Of a stretch of 64,000 nt of DNA, positions 17,114 through 27,843 are shown in pieces. Position numbers and translations under genes: made by a program. Each line of letters opens with the position of its first letter. Position 1 is the first letter of the stretch. Under the pieces are notes generated by a model. That model saw nothing but the letters and a program-made list of their open reading frames with translations, did not search any database and was not told the origin of the DNA. The stretch is from Myxococcales bacterium. GTDB taxonomy: Bacteria; Myxococcota_A; Polyangia; Polyangiales; Polyangiaceae. The stretch is taken from assembly GCA_023248745.1 (NCBI GenBank), contig JAHFDZ010000001.1, positions 16,912-80,911 on the forward strand, in the 5' to 3' direction.

Positions 17114-19030
17114 TTACACGTCGAGGTCTTCCGCTTGAGCTCGGCCTGCGCGATCCATGATGAAGCGAAACCGCGGCGAAGGATCTTTGCCCATCAGTTC
17201 GTTCACGATGCGATCGGTCTCGAGTTCTTCTCCAATTGTAACGCGAAGTGCACGACGCTTGCGTGGATCGAGGGTCGTACTCTTGAGCTCTTCAGCGCTC
17301 ATCTCGCCAAGCCCCTTGAACCGACTGACCTCTGGGCGAACGTTCTTTGGTAACGCCGCGAGTACTTTTTCTTTCTCAACGTCGTCGAGCGCCCAATGCG
17401 TTTCTTTGCCGGCGTCAATGCGGAACAGCGGCGGCATTGCCAAGTAGATATGGCCGTTGCGAATGAGCCCCGGCAAGTGGCGATAGAAGAACGTCAGAAG
17501 CAACGTGGAGATGTGGTAGCCGTCGCTGTCCGCATCCATCAGCAAAAAGATGCGGCCATATCGTAACTTCGCAAGATCGAAATCATTGCCAACACCGCAA
17601 CCGAGCGCAGACACGATGTCTTGAAGCTCCTTGTTCCCGGTGATCGCTTGCATGTTCGCGCGCTCGGCGTTCAGCACCTTTCCACGAAGCGGCAAGATGG
17701 CCTGCGTTCGGCGATCGCGCCCCTGCTTCGCGTTGCCTCCAGCGCTATCGCCCTCGACCAAAAAGAGTTCACTCGTCACCGGATCGGTGCTCGAACAGTC
17801 TGCGAGTTTACCTGGCAGATTGAGTCGGTGACTCACCGCCCCTTTTCGTTTCACCTCACTGATCGCCGCACGGCTCGCCTCACGCGCGCGCGCCGAAAGC
17901 ACGATGCGCGCAATGATGCCCTCGGACGTGCGCTTGTTGTCGTGCAACCATTGCTCAAGGGCGGTGCGAACGGCCGTTTCGACGTGACCTTGCACTTCAG
18001 GGTTGTTCAGGCGGTCCTTCGTTTGCCCCTGAAATTGCGGCTCGGCAACGTAGGCGCTGAGGACCGCGCACATTCCTTCGCGAATGTCTTCGGCCGTAAG
18101 GGTGACGCCCTTGGGTGTTAGCTCGTGCGTCGTCATGTAGTTGCGCACAGCCTTGGCGACGGCTTGCTTCAAACCCGCTTCGTGCGTGCCGCCAGATGGG
18201 GTCGGAATTCCGTTGGCGTAGCTCTTGACGAACTCATCGGTGGACTCGGTCCACTGCAGCGCGAGTTCCATGCGCACAGGCTCTTCGCGCTCGATTGAAA
18301 ACGCCTGCGGATGCACGGCCGCCTTGGCGCGCTCGCCAAGAATCTTCTGCAAGTATTCGACGATGCCACCTGGATGCTCGAGATGGACCCACACGGCAGT
18401 CGGCGACTCGCGAAACGAAATTTTGAGGCCCTTGTGCAGGTACGACTTTGCCTCGAGCCGTTCGAGAATCGTCTGTGCGTTGAAGCTCTCTTTGCTTCCG
18501 AAAATTTGGCTGTCAGGTCGAAAGTGGATCGTTGTGCCGTGCGTTCTTGCAGGCCCCACTTTGACGAGCTTACTGACCGCTGCACCCCGCTCGTACGATT
18601 GTCTATATTCTTGACCACCTCGCCGAACCGTCGCGGTGAGGTGTTCGGAAAGCGCATTGACGACTGACGAACCAACGCCGTGCAAGCCGCCCGATACTTG
18701 GTAGTTCTTGCCGCCGAACTTTCCGCCGGCGTGCAACGTGCACAAAATGAGCTCAAGCGCAGACCGCTTGTACTTCGGGTGCATATCGACCGGGATGCCG
18801 CGACCATCATCGCCAACCGTTGCGCCTTTCTTGTCAGCGTCGAGCGTCACTTCAATGCGTTTGGCATGACCATTGATCGCTTCGTCAACCGAGTTATCGA
18901 CGATCTCCCACAGCAAATGATGGAAGCCTCGCGCGTCGGTTCCACCGATGTACATCGCCGGCCGCTTGCGCACGGGATCGAGACCTTCGAGGACCTCGAT
19001 GTCTTTGGCGGTGTAGGTCGAGTTGCTCAT
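17114..19030 (-). CDS. parE: DNA topoisomerase IV subunit B
   Basis: This 638-residue ATPase subunit of a type IIA topoisomerase decatenates daughter chromosomes. The GHKL ATPase motifs are clear: [20 protein letters not shown], and [14 protein letters not shown] in the form [20 protein letters not shown]. The TOPRIM domain follows with EGDSAGG (near residue 425) and [10 protein letters not shown]. The C-terminus has [12 protein letters not shown]. It overlaps parC by four bases in a minus-strand parE-parC operon. Assignment as ParE rather than GyrB rests on the partner: the adjacent A subunit is the more divergent of the two A subunits in the window. gyrB must lie elsewhere. Confidence 0.85.
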   Translation of the reverse strand: MSNSTYTAKDIEVLEGLDPVRKRPAMYIGGTDARGFHHLLWEIVDNSVDEAINGHAKRIEVTLDADKKGATVGDDGRGIPVDMHPKYKRSALELILCTLHAGGKFGGKNYQVSGGLHGVGSSVVNALSEHLTATVRRGGQEYRQSYERGAAVSKLVKVGPARTHGTTIHFRPDSQIFGSKESFNAQTILERLEAKSYLHKGLKISFRESPTAVWVHLEHPGGIVEYLQKILGERAKAAVHPQAFSIEREEPVRMELALQWTESTDEFVKSYANGIPTPSGGTHEAGLKQAVAKAVRNYMTTHELTPKGVTLTAEDIREGMCAVLSAYVAEPQFQGQTKDRLNNPEVQGHVETAVRTALEQWLHDNKRTSEGIIARIVLSARAREASRAAISEVKRKGAVSHRLNLPGKLADCSSTDPVTSELFLVEGDSAGGNAKQGRDRRTQAILPLRGKVLNAERANMQAITGNKELQDIVSALGCGVGNDFDLAKLRYGRIFLLMDADSDGYHISTLLLTFFYRHLPGLIRNGHIYLAMPPLFRIDAGKETHWALDDVEKEKVLAALPKNVRPEVSRFKGLGEMSAEELKSTTLDPRKRRALRVTIGEELETDRIVNELMGKDPSPRFRFIMDRAGRAQAEDLDV

Positions 19031-21423
19031 GATGACACCTCAGGCAGCGTGAGTTCTGGCGGAACCACTCGAACAATTTGCGAACGCTTGACGATCGCTT
19101 CGCCTCTCGATGCGCGCGCGCCAGCGACGAATGCAAGACTCACGCTCATGCGTTTGCCCTTGTCAGTTTCGATCACAAGCTCGTCACGTGATTTGCTCAG
19201 AAGCACTGCGCCAACGACCGCGTCGTTGTCGTGCAACTTGACGAGCATGACCCCCTTCCCTGCGCCCGAGAGCAGAGGTGATTCTTCGACGTCGGTCGCA
19301 AGACCGAGCCCATTGCGTGTTGCGCACGCGATGTGCTGTTTCTTGTGCGTAAGGGCTACGAAGACCACCTCGTCTCCTTCGCTGAGCCGCGCATACTTGC
19401 GACCGGCGCGCGTCGACGGCTCTCGATGACCTCGTAACGAGAAGCGCAACATTTGGCCCGTCTTCGTCACGACGATCGCAAACGGAGGTTCGGGCTCGCC
19501 GTCTTCACTCGCAACCGGAACGTCGAGAACGCGCGAATCAAAGCTCATCATCGAGACGATGCGTTCACCGTCAGCCATCTTGAAGAGCTTCTGCACAGGA
19601 TCGCCGTAGCCAGTCGTTGCAGGCACATCGACGATGCGGCACACGTAACAAGTTCCGAGATTTGAGAAAAACGCGAGACTCGCTTTGGTACTGCCGAATC
19701 CGAGACCAATCACTTGATCGCCTTCGCGCACGCGAACCGTTGCAAGGTCCTTCACTTCGCGTTGACGCTTGAGCCAGCCTTGTTGGGTGACAAGGACCGT
19801 CGCATCTTCATCGACGATGAACGCCTCGGCAGCGTATTCGGGCTCGTCGGCGACGCCGCCTATCTTTGTGCGGCGCTTCTGCGCGAAACGCGCTTTGACG
19901 CCCTCGAGCTCAGCGCGAATGAGCTTCCAACGAGCAGGCGCACTCTTGAGCAACGCAGCGAGACGCGACGCTTCTTTGCCCTTCTCGGCGAGTTCCTCGC
20001 GGATCAAATTGATCTCGAGCTGCGCCAATCGATAGAGGCGAAGCTCGAGAATCGCATCGACTTGTTCTGAATCGATCTTGAAACGCACCATCAATTTCTC
20101 GGCCGCGTCCTTCTTACCCTGCGACTTTCGAATGATGCGAATCGTCTCATCGAGCGCATCGAAAACGATCGCAAAACCCTCGAGCACATGAATGCGTCTG
20201 CGGAGTTGCTCGAGATCGAAGGCGGTGCGTTTCGTGACGACGTCGAAACGAAATTTCAGGAACTGCGCGAGCATTCCGCGAAGATCAAGTCGCTCTGGCG
20301 TAGGGACGAGCGGATTGTCTGTCGGAATCAGGCAAGTGAGGTTCACCTGCACGTTCGTGGCAAGTGGCGTGTGCTTGTAGAGATACGCCATCACCAACTG
20401 TGGATCAGCTTCCTTCCTGATCTCGAGCACGACACGCGTCTCGTCGGTGCTCTCATCGCGAACGTCGAGCAAGAGAGGCAACTTCTTCGAGATGATGACT
20501 TCTGCAATTTTTTCGACAACTGCACGGCGCTCAACCGCGTAGGGAATCGATTCGATCACGATCTGCGGCCCGCGCTTGTCGGCGTCCTCGATCTTCCATT
20601 CGCCGCGAAGCTTTAGTGAGCCGTGTCCCTGCGCGTAGACTTCTTGCAGCTCAGCGCGCGAAGAGAGCAACTGTCCGCCCGTAGGAAAGTCAGGGCCCTT
20701 GATGAATTTGGTAAGCCCCTTGACCGTCAGTTCGGGGTCATCGATCAGCGCGATGCTTGCATCGATCACTTCGCCCAGGTTGTGCGGAGGAATGCTCGTC
20801 GCCATCCCGACGGCAATTCCGTACGAACCGTTGACGAGAAGGTTCGGAAACCGCGCCGGCAGAATCGTTGGCTCTTGCTTCGTGTTGTCGAAGTTCGAGC
20901 GAAACAACACAGTGCCCTTGTCGAGTTCGTCGAGCAGCTCGAGCGTCGCGAATTGTAACTTCGCTTCGGTGTATCGATAGGCCGCAGCCGCGTCGCCGTC
21001 CGCCGAACCAAAGTTGCCACGACCGTCAACTAGCTTGACGCTCATGGAAAAATCTTGCGCAAGTCGAACCAGCGCGTCGTACACGCTGACGTCGCCATGC
21101 GGATGGTACTTACCAAGCACCTCACCGACGATGAGCGCGCACTTTCGATACTTTGCGTCGGGACGAAGACCGAGCTCGCGCATCGCATAGAGAATGCGAC
21201 GCTGCACAGGCTTCAAGCCATCGCGGACGTCGGGCAACGCACGCGAAGTGATGACGCTTAGTGCATAGTGCAGATATCGACGCTGCGCCTCTTCGGCGAG
21301 CGTGCTGTCGTCGATGGGCTGTGGAGGTCCCCCGTCGTCGCTGCCACCACGGCCACCGCCGCCACGCTTCCGACCACCCCCGCCACCGGTGCCTGATTTC
21401 GAACTTTGGGTTGCTGAACTCAT
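19027..21423 (-). CDS. parC: DNA topoisomerase IV subunit A
   Basis: This 798-residue DNA breakage-reunion subunit partners the preceding ParE. The N-terminus is a Gly/Arg-rich low-complexity tail (residues 10-32) not usual in ParC. The catalytic domain includes [32 protein letters not shown] and the active-site [10 protein letters not shown] (Arg140, Tyr141). The C-terminal ~250 residues form beta-pinwheel-like repeats. ATG 21423 is chosen because the frame above it has no homology-like content. At the quinolone-determining position usually occupied by serine this protein has Val102. The divergent 245-base space to bamA should hold both promoters. Confidence 0.87.
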   Translation of the reverse strand: MSSATQSSKSGTGGGGGRKRGGGGRGGSDDGGPPQPIDDSTLAEEAQRRYLHYALSVITSRALPDVRDGLKPVQRRILYAMRELGLRPDAKYRKCALIVGEVLGKYHPHGDVSVYDALVRLAQDFSMSVKLVDGRGNFGSADGDAAAAYRYTEAKLQFATLELLDELDKGTVLFRSNFDNTKQEPTILPARFPNLLVNGSYGIAVGMATSIPPHNLGEVIDASIALIDDPELTVKGLTKFIKGPDFPTGGQLLSSRAELQEVYAQGHGSLKLRGEWKIEDADKRGPQIVIESIPYAVERRAVVEKIAEVIISKKLPLLLDVRDESTDETRVVLEIRKEADPQLVMAYLYKHTPLATNVQVNLTCLIPTDNPLVPTPERLDLRGMLAQFLKFRFDVVTKRTAFDLEQLRRRIHVLEGFAIVFDALDETIRIIRKSQGKKDAAEKLMVRFKIDSEQVDAILELRLYRLAQLEINLIREELAEKGKEASRLAALLKSAPARWKLIRAELEGVKARFAQKRRTKIGGVADEPEYAAEAFIVDEDATVLVTQQGWLKRQREVKDLATVRVREGDQVIGLGFGSTKASLAFFSNLGTCYVCRIVDVPATTGYGDPVQKLFKMADGERIVSMMSFDSRVLDVPVASEDGEPEPPFAIVVTKTGQMLRFSLRGHREPSTRAGRKYARLSEGDEVVFVALTHKKQHIACATRNGLGLATDVEESPLLSGAGKGVMLVKLHDNDAVVGAVLLSKSRDELVIETDKGKRMSVSLAFVAGARASRGEAIVKRSQIVRVVPPELTLPEVSS

Positions 21424-21668
21424 CTTTTGTCGCTGGAAGAATGAAAACGTCAAACCGTCACGGGAGCTTGGGCTTCCGCTGAGGCTGACATAGCGAAACG
21501 TCCCTGGCCTTCTGTTCAGGCGACTTTTCGATGTATCAGGCGAGCCCTCGCGGTCGCAAGGCGAACTTCGTCGGCTGGTCATGTGTGCAGACCTGGTTGA
21601 CCCTGAGGCTTCGTGTGCGGTACGAGCTTGCCGACCTTGATCTCGCGCCGCTTGGAGCCATCAACTTG

Positions 21669-24293
21669 ATGCTCGTCGTTCGCCATTGGCTTCTGCTGGC
21701 GCGCTTCATCGTGATCTGCTGCGTTTTTTGGCCTATTTTGATCCCGTTTGGCGGCGGTGTCGCGTTTGGCGCCACCGATGGCGGAGCTCCGGATGCGGCT
21801 CCCGCTTCCCGTGACGCAGGCACCAGCGATGCCTCAATTTCAGACGCAAACCTCGCCGATGCATCCACCGCAGCGACGTTAGCGGAAGAGGCACCCATTC
21901 CGCGGTTGCAACCCAACGAAGCGGAGAAAGCTGAGGGGCTGCCCATTGTTCGAATCGTGATCGACAATGGCGCTGGACGGCTACCAGAGACCGAGGTGCG
22001 TGGCTATTTGCACGTCAAACTGAAAGATCTGTTCTCAACCGAGGCGCTGGCCGCCGACGTTCGCGCACTCTGGGAATCCAAGTTCTTTAGCGACATCAAG
22101 GTCGACCTCACGCGCAAGGACGCAGGCGTCGTTGTTCGCTTCGTACTCCAAGAGCGACCAAACATTCGTGAGATCACGTACGCAGGCAACGACGAGCTGG
22201 ACGAAGCAGCGCTGAACGAGCTCGTCGAAGTCAAGGCGAACACCGTGCTCAATCAAGCGGCCCTGCGTCGCAGCGTCGATCGAATCAAGGAAGCCTATCG
22301 CGAGAAAGGGTACTTTCTTGCCAATGTCGTATTCGAGACAGTCCCCTATCGCGACAACGAAGTTGGCATTTCATTCAAAATTACCGAACGTAATCAAGTT
22401 ACGGTTCAACGCATTACAATCATCGGCAACGACCACCTCCCAGAATCTGAACTTCGGGACGTGATGGAAACGGGCCAAGGTTCGTTTTTCTCGTTCGGAT
22501 CGTACAAGCAAAGCCTACTCGAGCGCGACATCCTCTTGATGAGTGCGCTTTACTACGATCGAGGCTACCTCGACGTTCGCTTCGCCACGCCACGCGTGAT
22601 GCTGACGCCCGATCGTGAAGGGCTTGACATCATGCTCGTGGTCACCGAAGGGCCGCGGTACAAAATTCGTCAGCTGCTCATCACAGAGGTGGACGAAGAC
22701 GGCAAAGAGATTGAGCCCCTTGGAGGACGTCGATCGCTGCGTCAGCTCATCTCTGCCCAATCAGGCGACTGGGTTAATCGATCGGCGATCCAGAAGGACC
22801 TACAGGCCGTAAAAACAAAGTATCGCGACGCCGGCTACGCGAACGTCGAAGCCGAACCGCGCGTCGAGATTGATCGCAAAACCAACGCGGTCGACGTTCA
22901 GGTACGCATTCGTCGTGGCGTATTGGTCACAATCGAACGCATCGAGATCAAGGGCAACGTTAAGACCCGCGACAAGGTCCTGCGGCGTGAGTTCGAAGTC
23001 GCCGAAGGAAAGTTGTTCAGCGAGACAGGGCTCGAGGAATCGCGGCGCCGTACGCTCGCGCTCGGTTTCTTCGATCGCGTCGATGTCTCAACGACACAGG
23101 GCTCGGATCCGACGAAAATTGTCGTCACCTTCGACGTGAACGAGCGATCAACGGGCCAGTTCAATGTTGGTGCGGGCTTCTCATCAATCGAAACTTTTAT
23201 TGCGACTGCGACCGTCAATCAGCAAAACCTATTTGGCAATGGTCAGGCGCTTCAGTTGCAAGCGTCGATATCGGGTTTACGCCAACTCGTGTCGGTGCGC
23301 GTGTACGAGCCCTACTTTCTTGATTCTGACTGGTCGTTTTCGACCGAACTTTTTAATCAATATTTTATCTTCAACGACTTCGCGCGGCTAACGCGGGGAG
23401 CGTCGCTCACGTTTGGCTACGCCATCATTCAGCCGAAGTTGCGGCTTGGCGTGACGCTGACCGCACAGCACGACTCGGTCGACAACGCGTCTCAAGGAAC
23501 CTTCTTCGGCGCGACGAGCACAGTGAACCTGCAGCCGCGACTTCCACTCGCCAATTTGTACACGTCGGGGCGCACGATCTCCGTGCGACCGACACTCACG
23601 TACGACTCTCGCGACAATCGAATTTTTCCCACTTCAGGTATATTTTTACAGGCTTCGAGCGAGTTTGCGACCAGCCTCCTCGGTAGCGAACTTCAGTTCA
23701 TTCGGCACCGCCTGACGACGCAGTTCTATGTTCCGCTCGGCGGCAACTCCGGCCAACCGGGTAGTGGCTTCGTGCTCAAGATGCGTAACGACTTCGGCGT
23801 CGTAACGAGTCCGAACGACGTTAGCCTACCCATTTACGCGCGCTTTTTCCTCGGCGGCATTTTCGACATGCGTGGCTATCGGCTCCGCACAATTGGCCCG
23901 CGATTGCCCGTCACGTCGGCGCTTGATCCGAACTCCGCGCCCATCGCAAACGGTGCAGTCATCGGCGGCAATCTTCAAGCGTATACAAATATCGAATTTG
24001 AATTCCCGATCCTCGATAAAGTTGGCATTCGAGGCGTTGCATTTTTCGATGTTGGCAATGCATGGAACCTCGAATCGCGTTTCTGTAAGACGGCTCCGGC
24101 GCCGCAATTCTCGCGAGTCGTCAGCCCCTGTTTCGACGGCGGCAGCCTCTTCTTCCTCCGCACCAGTGCTGGTTTCGGCGTACGCTGGTTCTCGCCGCTC
24201 GGCCCACTGCGCTTCGAGCTGGGCTTCCCGTTGATGCCTCTACCTTACGAGGAAAAGAGCGTCTTCGAATTTACCATCGGCAATTCTTTCTGA
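21669..24293 (+). CDS. bamA: Outer-membrane assembly factor BamA (Omp85)
   Basis: This 874-residue Omp85 protein inserts beta-barrels into the outer membrane. A hydrophobic N-terminal segment (RHWLLLARFIVICCVFWPIL) is followed by an Asp/Ala-rich linker. Five POTRA domains come next; their second strands are marked by ITYAGNDEL, ITIIGNDHLP, LLITEVDEDG and IEIKGNVKTRDKVL. The barrel covers roughly the last 380 residues, includes the conserved DMRGYRLRTIGP loop-6 motif and ends in a typical aromatic FTIGNSF. ATG 21669, preceded by GGAG, is preferred over the open frame from 21531. The gene is followed nine bases later by gyrA, an unusual neighbour: lpx or ompH genes are common elsewhere. Confidence 0.93.
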   Translation: MLVVRHWLLLARFIVICCVFWPILIPFGGGVAFGATDGGAPDAAPASRDAGTSDASISDANLADASTAATLAEEAPIPRLQPNEAEKAEGLPIVRIVIDNGAGRLPETEVRGYLHVKLKDLFSTEALAADVRALWESKFFSDIKVDLTRKDAGVVVRFVLQERPNIREITYAGNDELDEAALNELVEVKANTVLNQAALRRSVDRIKEAYREKGYFLANVVFETVPYRDNEVGISFKITERNQVTVQRITIIGNDHLPESELRDVMETGQGSFFSFGSYKQSLLERDILLMSALYYDRGYLDVRFATPRVMLTPDREGLDIMLVVTEGPRYKIRQLLITEVDEDGKEIEPLGGRRSLRQLISAQSGDWVNRSAIQKDLQAVKTKYRDAGYANVEAEPRVEIDRKTNAVDVQVRIRRGVLVTIERIEIKGNVKTRDKVLRREFEVAEGKLFSETGLEESRRRTLALGFFDRVDVSTTQGSDPTKIVVTFDVNERSTGQFNVGAGFSSIETFIATATVNQQNLFGNGQALQLQASISGLRQLVSVRVYEPYFLDSDWSFSTELFNQYFIFNDFARLTRGASLTFGYAIIQPKLRLGVTLTAQHDSVDNASQGTFFGATSTVNLQPRLPLANLYTSGRTISVRPTLTYDSRDNRIFPTSGIFLQASSEFATSLLGSELQFIRHRLTTQFYVPLGGNSGQPGSGFVLKMRNDFGVVTSPNDVSLPIYARFFLGGIFDMRGYRLRTIGPRLPVTSALDPNSAPIANGAVIGGNLQAYTNIEFEFPILDKVGIRGVAFFDVGNAWNLESRFCKTAPAPQFSRVVSPCFDGGSLFFLRTSAGFGVRWFSPLGPLRFELGFPLMPLPYEEKSVFEFTIGNSF

Positions 24294-24302
24294 GTGTGAG
24301 TC

Positions 24303-26906
24303 ATGGCTGATATCCCGCAAACAACGCCGCACCATAAAATTCCGATTTCGATCCAAGACGAAATGCGTACGAGTTATCTCGATTACGCAATGAGCGTCAT
24401 CATCGGACGCGCGATCCCCGATGTGCGTGACGGCCTGAAGCCAGTTCATCGCCGCATCCTCTACTCGATGTACGAGCAAGGTATTCTGCCGAACACAGCG
24501 CATCGCAAGAGCGCCAAAGTCGTCGGAGACGTGCTCGGTAAGTATCACCCTCACGGCGACAGCAGCGTTTACGACGCGATGGTCCGTCTCGCGCAACCGT
24601 TTTCGATGCGTTACATGCTCGTCGATGGCCAAGGGAACTTCGGCTCCGTCGACGGCGATCCAGCGGCTGCATATCGATATACCGAAGCGCGCCTCTCGCG
24701 CATCGCGATCGAGTTGCTCAGCGACATCGAATCCGAGTCGGTCGACTTCGTTCCTAACTTCGATGATTCCGAGGAGGAACCCAGCGTTCTCCCCGCGCGC
24801 ATTCCGAACCTTCTCGTCAACGGCTCTGGCGGCATCGCCGTCGGTATGGCGACGAACATACCGCCGCACAATTTGAGCGAGATCCTCGCCGCGACCGTTC
24901 ACCTCATTCGCAACCCAAACTGCGTCATCGACGAGCTCATGGCGCTCGTTCCGGGGCCCGACTTTCCGACTGGCGCGCTCATCTACGGCCGCTCCGGTAT
25001 CGAATCTGCACAGCGTACGGGCCGCGGATCGATCGTCATGCGGTCGCGCGTCGAGTTCGAAAAAGTCTCTGGCAAGACCGAGCGCGAGCAAATCGTGGTC
25101 ACCGAAATCCCTTACCAAGTCAACAAGGCACGCGTGCACGCGCGCATCGGCGAGTTGATGCGCGAAAAGAAGATCGAGGGCATCTCCGAAGTGCGCGACG
25201 AGTCCGATCGCGACGGCATCCGCCTTGTCATCGAACTCAAGAAGGACGTAATTCCCCAAGTCATCGTCAACCAACTTTACCGCATGACCGACCTGCAAAC
25301 GTCGTTCGGCGTGATCAATTTGGCGATCATGGGCGGCCGCCCTGCTGTGCTCAATTTGCAGCAGACCCTTGCGGCTTTCGTCGAACACCGACGCGAAGTC
25401 GTCACACGCCGCACACGCTTCGATCTTCGTCAAGCCGAGAATCAGCGCGAGATCATCGAAGGGCTCGGGATGGCGACCACTCAGGTCGACCTTGTCATTA
25501 AGACCATCCGCGAGTCAGACAACAGCGAAATTGCGCGTGAGCGCTTGATGCAGCTTCCGCTCGAAGGCCTCGAAGCCTTTGTGAGGCGTGCAGGTCGCCC
25601 CGATAGCGAGATCGAGGCGACAAAGGCAAAGACACCTTATCGACTTTCAGAACGTCAGGCGAAGGCGATTCTCGAAATGCGTCTTTCGCGTTTGACCGGA
25701 CTCGAGCAAGAAAAGCTTGCAACCGAATATGGCGAATTGTGTAACAAGATCGCTCTTTATCAATCGATCTTGGCAAGCGAGCCAATGCTGCTCGATGTCA
25801 TCGTCAGAGAACTTGACGAAATTCGTGACAAATATTGCAAGAACGACGCAAGGCGCACCGAGATTGTCCCCAGCGAAGCCGACATCAGCGACGAAGACCT
25901 CATTCAAGAAGAGGACATGGTCGTTACGATTTCGCACGAGGGGTACATCAAGCGAACAAGTCCCAGTGAATATCGGGCTCAAAAGCGTGGTGGCCGCGGA
26001 AAGATCGGCATGGAAGCGCGTGAAGAAGACTGGGTCACGCAGCTCTTTATCGCATCGACCCACGCGTACATCTTCTTCTTCAGCGACAAGGGCAAGGTAT
26101 ACGTCAAGAAAGTTTATCAAATACCACTTGGCGGCCGTACGTCAAAGGGACGCGCAATCGTCAACTTCCTTGGTATTGAGCAGGGCGAACGCATCAAGGC
26201 CATTGTCGAAGTTCCCAAAATTGAAAGTGGCAAATTCGTAGTTACGATTACGAAAAAGGGCCAAATCAAGAAAACGGAACTCATCGAATATGAGAACTTC
26301 CGCGAAAAAGGCATTATCGGCGTCAAGGTCGAAGACGACGACGAGCTCCTCTCCGCAGCCCTGACCGAAGGCGCACGAGAATTCATCATCGCAACGAAGC
26401 TCGGTCAATCGATCCGGTTCCCCGAGGATCAAGTTCGACCGATGGGCCGTTCGACGATGGGTGTTCGCGCAATCGATGTTGGCGAAGGCGACGAGGTTGT
26501 CGGCCTCGAGGTCACCGATCCCGAGCGTACGGCCGTTCTCGCAGTCTGCGAAAAGGGCTTCGGTAAGCGCACTGAGATCGAAGAGTTCCGCATCCAAAAC
26601 CGCGGCGGCAAAGGCATCATCCTCATCGACGCGAGCGATCGCAACGGGCCGGTCGTCGGCATCAAGTTCGTAAAGCCCACCGATGAAGTGATGCTCATTA
26701 CCGATCGCGGACAAACCTTACGTACACGCGTAGACGAAATTCGAACCACCGGCAGAAACGCTCAAGGCGTGAAGCTTATGACCCTCGATGAGAGCGAACG
26801 CATCGTCGCGCTCGAGCGCTTGGCCGAAGCGGAAGATGTGGTGCCGGACGAGGGCGGCGGAGACCCCGAAGGCAGCCCATCCGCGCCAGACCCAACCCTG
26901 AACTAA
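24303..26906 (+). CDS. gyrA: DNA gyrase subunit A
   Basis: This 867-residue A subunit of gyrase introduces negative supercoils. The N-terminus reads [20 protein letters not shown] as in GyrA. The quinolone region reads [12 protein letters not shown] (Ser87, Asp91, the wild-type Ser/Asp pair). The active-site pair is Arg125-Tyr126 in [11 protein letters not shown]. The GyrA box QKRGGRG lies near residue 560, which separates gyrase from topoisomerase IV. The tail is acidic. It sits 9 bases after bamA, so they may be cotranscribed. A long repeat-rich spacer follows the stop. Confidence 0.95.
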   Translation: MADIPQTTPHHKIPISIQDEMRTSYLDYAMSVIIGRAIPDVRDGLKPVHRRILYSMYEQGILPNTAHRKSAKVVGDVLGKYHPHGDSSVYDAMVRLAQPFSMRYMLVDGQGNFGSVDGDPAAAYRYTEARLSRIAIELLSDIESESVDFVPNFDDSEEEPSVLPARIPNLLVNGSGGIAVGMATNIPPHNLSEILAATVHLIRNPNCVIDELMALVPGPDFPTGALIYGRSGIESAQRTGRGSIVMRSRVEFEKVSGKTEREQIVVTEIPYQVNKARVHARIGELMREKKIEGISEVRDESDRDGIRLVIELKKDVIPQVIVNQLYRMTDLQTSFGVINLAIMGGRPAVLNLQQTLAAFVEHRREVVTRRTRFDLRQAENQREIIEGLGMATTQVDLVIKTIRESDNSEIARERLMQLPLEGLEAFVRRAGRPDSEIEATKAKTPYRLSERQAKAILEMRLSRLTGLEQEKLATEYGELCNKIALYQSILASEPMLLDVIVRELDEIRDKYCKNDARRTEIVPSEADISDEDLIQEEDMVVTISHEGYIKRTSPSEYRAQKRGGRGKIGMEAREEDWVTQLFIASTHAYIFFFSDKGKVYVKKVYQIPLGGRTSKGRAIVNFLGIEQGERIKAIVEVPKIESGKFVVTITKKGQIKKTELIEYENFREKGIIGVKVEDDDELLSAALTEGAREFIIATKLGQSIRFPEDQVRPMGRSTMGVRAIDVGEGDEVVGLEVTDPERTAVLAVCEKGFGKRTEIEEFRIQNRGGKGIILIDASDRNGPVVGIKFVKPTDEVMLITDRGQTLRTRVDEIRTTGRNAQGVKLMTLDESERIVALERLAEAEDVVPDEGGGDPEGSPSAPDPTLN

Positions 26907-26935
26907 CTCCAACTCTTCATCGCCCTGTCCAACCC

Positions 26936-27125
26936 CCTCTCGCCTGATCTTCTCGCCTGCTCCAACACCTCTCGCCTGATCTTCTCGCCTGATCCGGTTC
27001 CTGAACCGCGCCGCGCCGGGCCCGATCAGGATCAGGCGAGATCGATCAGGATCAAGATCAGGTGAAGAGGATCAGAATCAGGTGAAGAGGATCAGGATCA
27101 GGTGAAGAGGATCAAGATCAAGTGG
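26936..27125. repeat. GATC-rich tandem and inverted repeat between gyrA and nth
   Basis: The left half holds two identical 24-base copies (26936-26959 and 26968-26991) built on CTCGCCTGATCTTCTCGCCTG. The right half holds three 20-base tandem units on the pattern ATCARRATCAGGTGAAGAGG (27051-27070, 27071-27090, 27091-27110) plus a partial fourth. The right-hand units are degenerate reverse complements of the left-hand sequence (GATCAGGCGAG at 27030-27040), so the whole could fold as a long hairpin around GGTTCCTGAACC (26996-27007). By eye there are 14 GATC sites in about 175 bases. No open reading frame of note is present. Confidence 0.85.
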
Positions 27126-27147
27126 TACGTCGAGAAGCAAACACGCC

Positions 27148-27837
27148 ATGACAAAGCGCATCACCGCAAAGGAAGCGAAGAACGCCGCATTCGAAACGTT
27201 GCAACGACTCTTCGCGATTCATCCCGATGCGCATTGTGAACTCGAGCATAAAAGCCCTTTCGAACTTCTTGTTGCAACAGTTCTCAGCGCGCAGACCACA
27301 GACGTTGCAGTGAATAAGGCAACCCCTGCTCTGTTCGCGAAGTACCCCACCGCGGAAGCGCTCGCGAAGGCCACCCCACTTGAGGTCGAACCGCTCATTT
27401 CGACCATCGGCATGTACCGTCAGAAGTCAAAGAACATCGTCAAGTTGGCTGACCTATTGATCAAACGGCACAAAGGACAGGTTCCAAAGTCACTTGATAA
27501 ACTTGTGGAACTACCTGGCGTAGGGCGCAAAACGGCAAATGTAGTTCTCGGCGTTGCATTTGGAGCGCCAGAAGGCGTCGTCGTGGACACGCACGTGATG
27601 CGCATCAGCCAACGGCTCGGATGGACCAAGGAAGCCGAAGCCACAACGATCGAGCTCGCGCTTTGTAAATTGTTGCCGCGCGAGGTTTGGGATCGAACGA
27701 GCCACACGCTCATTTTTCACGGTAGACGCATCTGCGGTGCGGTGAAGCCTCAGTGCGACAGGTGCGGGGTGAGCGACGTGTGCCCGAGCGCAGGTCGTGC
27801 CGTAGAAGTTGGACGTAAGCCGGGAAGAACGCGATAG
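27148..27837 (+). CDS. nth: Endonuclease III (DNA glycosylase/AP lyase)
   Basis: This 229-residue base-excision repair enzyme removes oxidised pyrimidines and nicks abasic sites. It contains LSAQTTDVAVNK, the helix-hairpin-helix LPGVGRKTANVVLG with the catalytic lysine, and VDTHVMRISQRLG with the catalytic aspartate. The C-terminal iron-sulfur loop has cysteines spaced C-x6-C-x2-C-x5-C (CGAVKPQCDRCGVSDVC). GAGAAG lies upstream of the ATG. It is monocistronic, between the GATC-rich repeat and the convergent queG gene 6 bases away. Confidence 0.95.
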   Translation: MTKRITAKEAKNAAFETLQRLFAIHPDAHCELEHKSPFELLVATVLSAQTTDVAVNKATPALFAKYPTAEALAKATPLEVEPLISTIGMYRQKSKNIVKLADLLIKRHKGQVPKSLDKLVELPGVGRKTANVVLGVAFGAPEGVVVDTHVMRISQRLGWTKEAEATTIELALCKLLPREVWDRTSHTLIFHGRRICGAVKPQCDRCGVSDVCPSAGRAVEVGRKPGRTR

Positions 27838-27843
27838 GGAGCT

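Noticed and set aside
24240-25433. 397-codon open frame on the minus strand opposite gyrA
   Set aside because: It lies wholly antisense to a well-supported gyrA, with composition expected from the complementary codons and no recognisable motif.
27051-27125. Tandem 20-base repeats considered as a CRISPR array
   Set aside because: The units are directly adjacent with no spacers and no cas genes are present.
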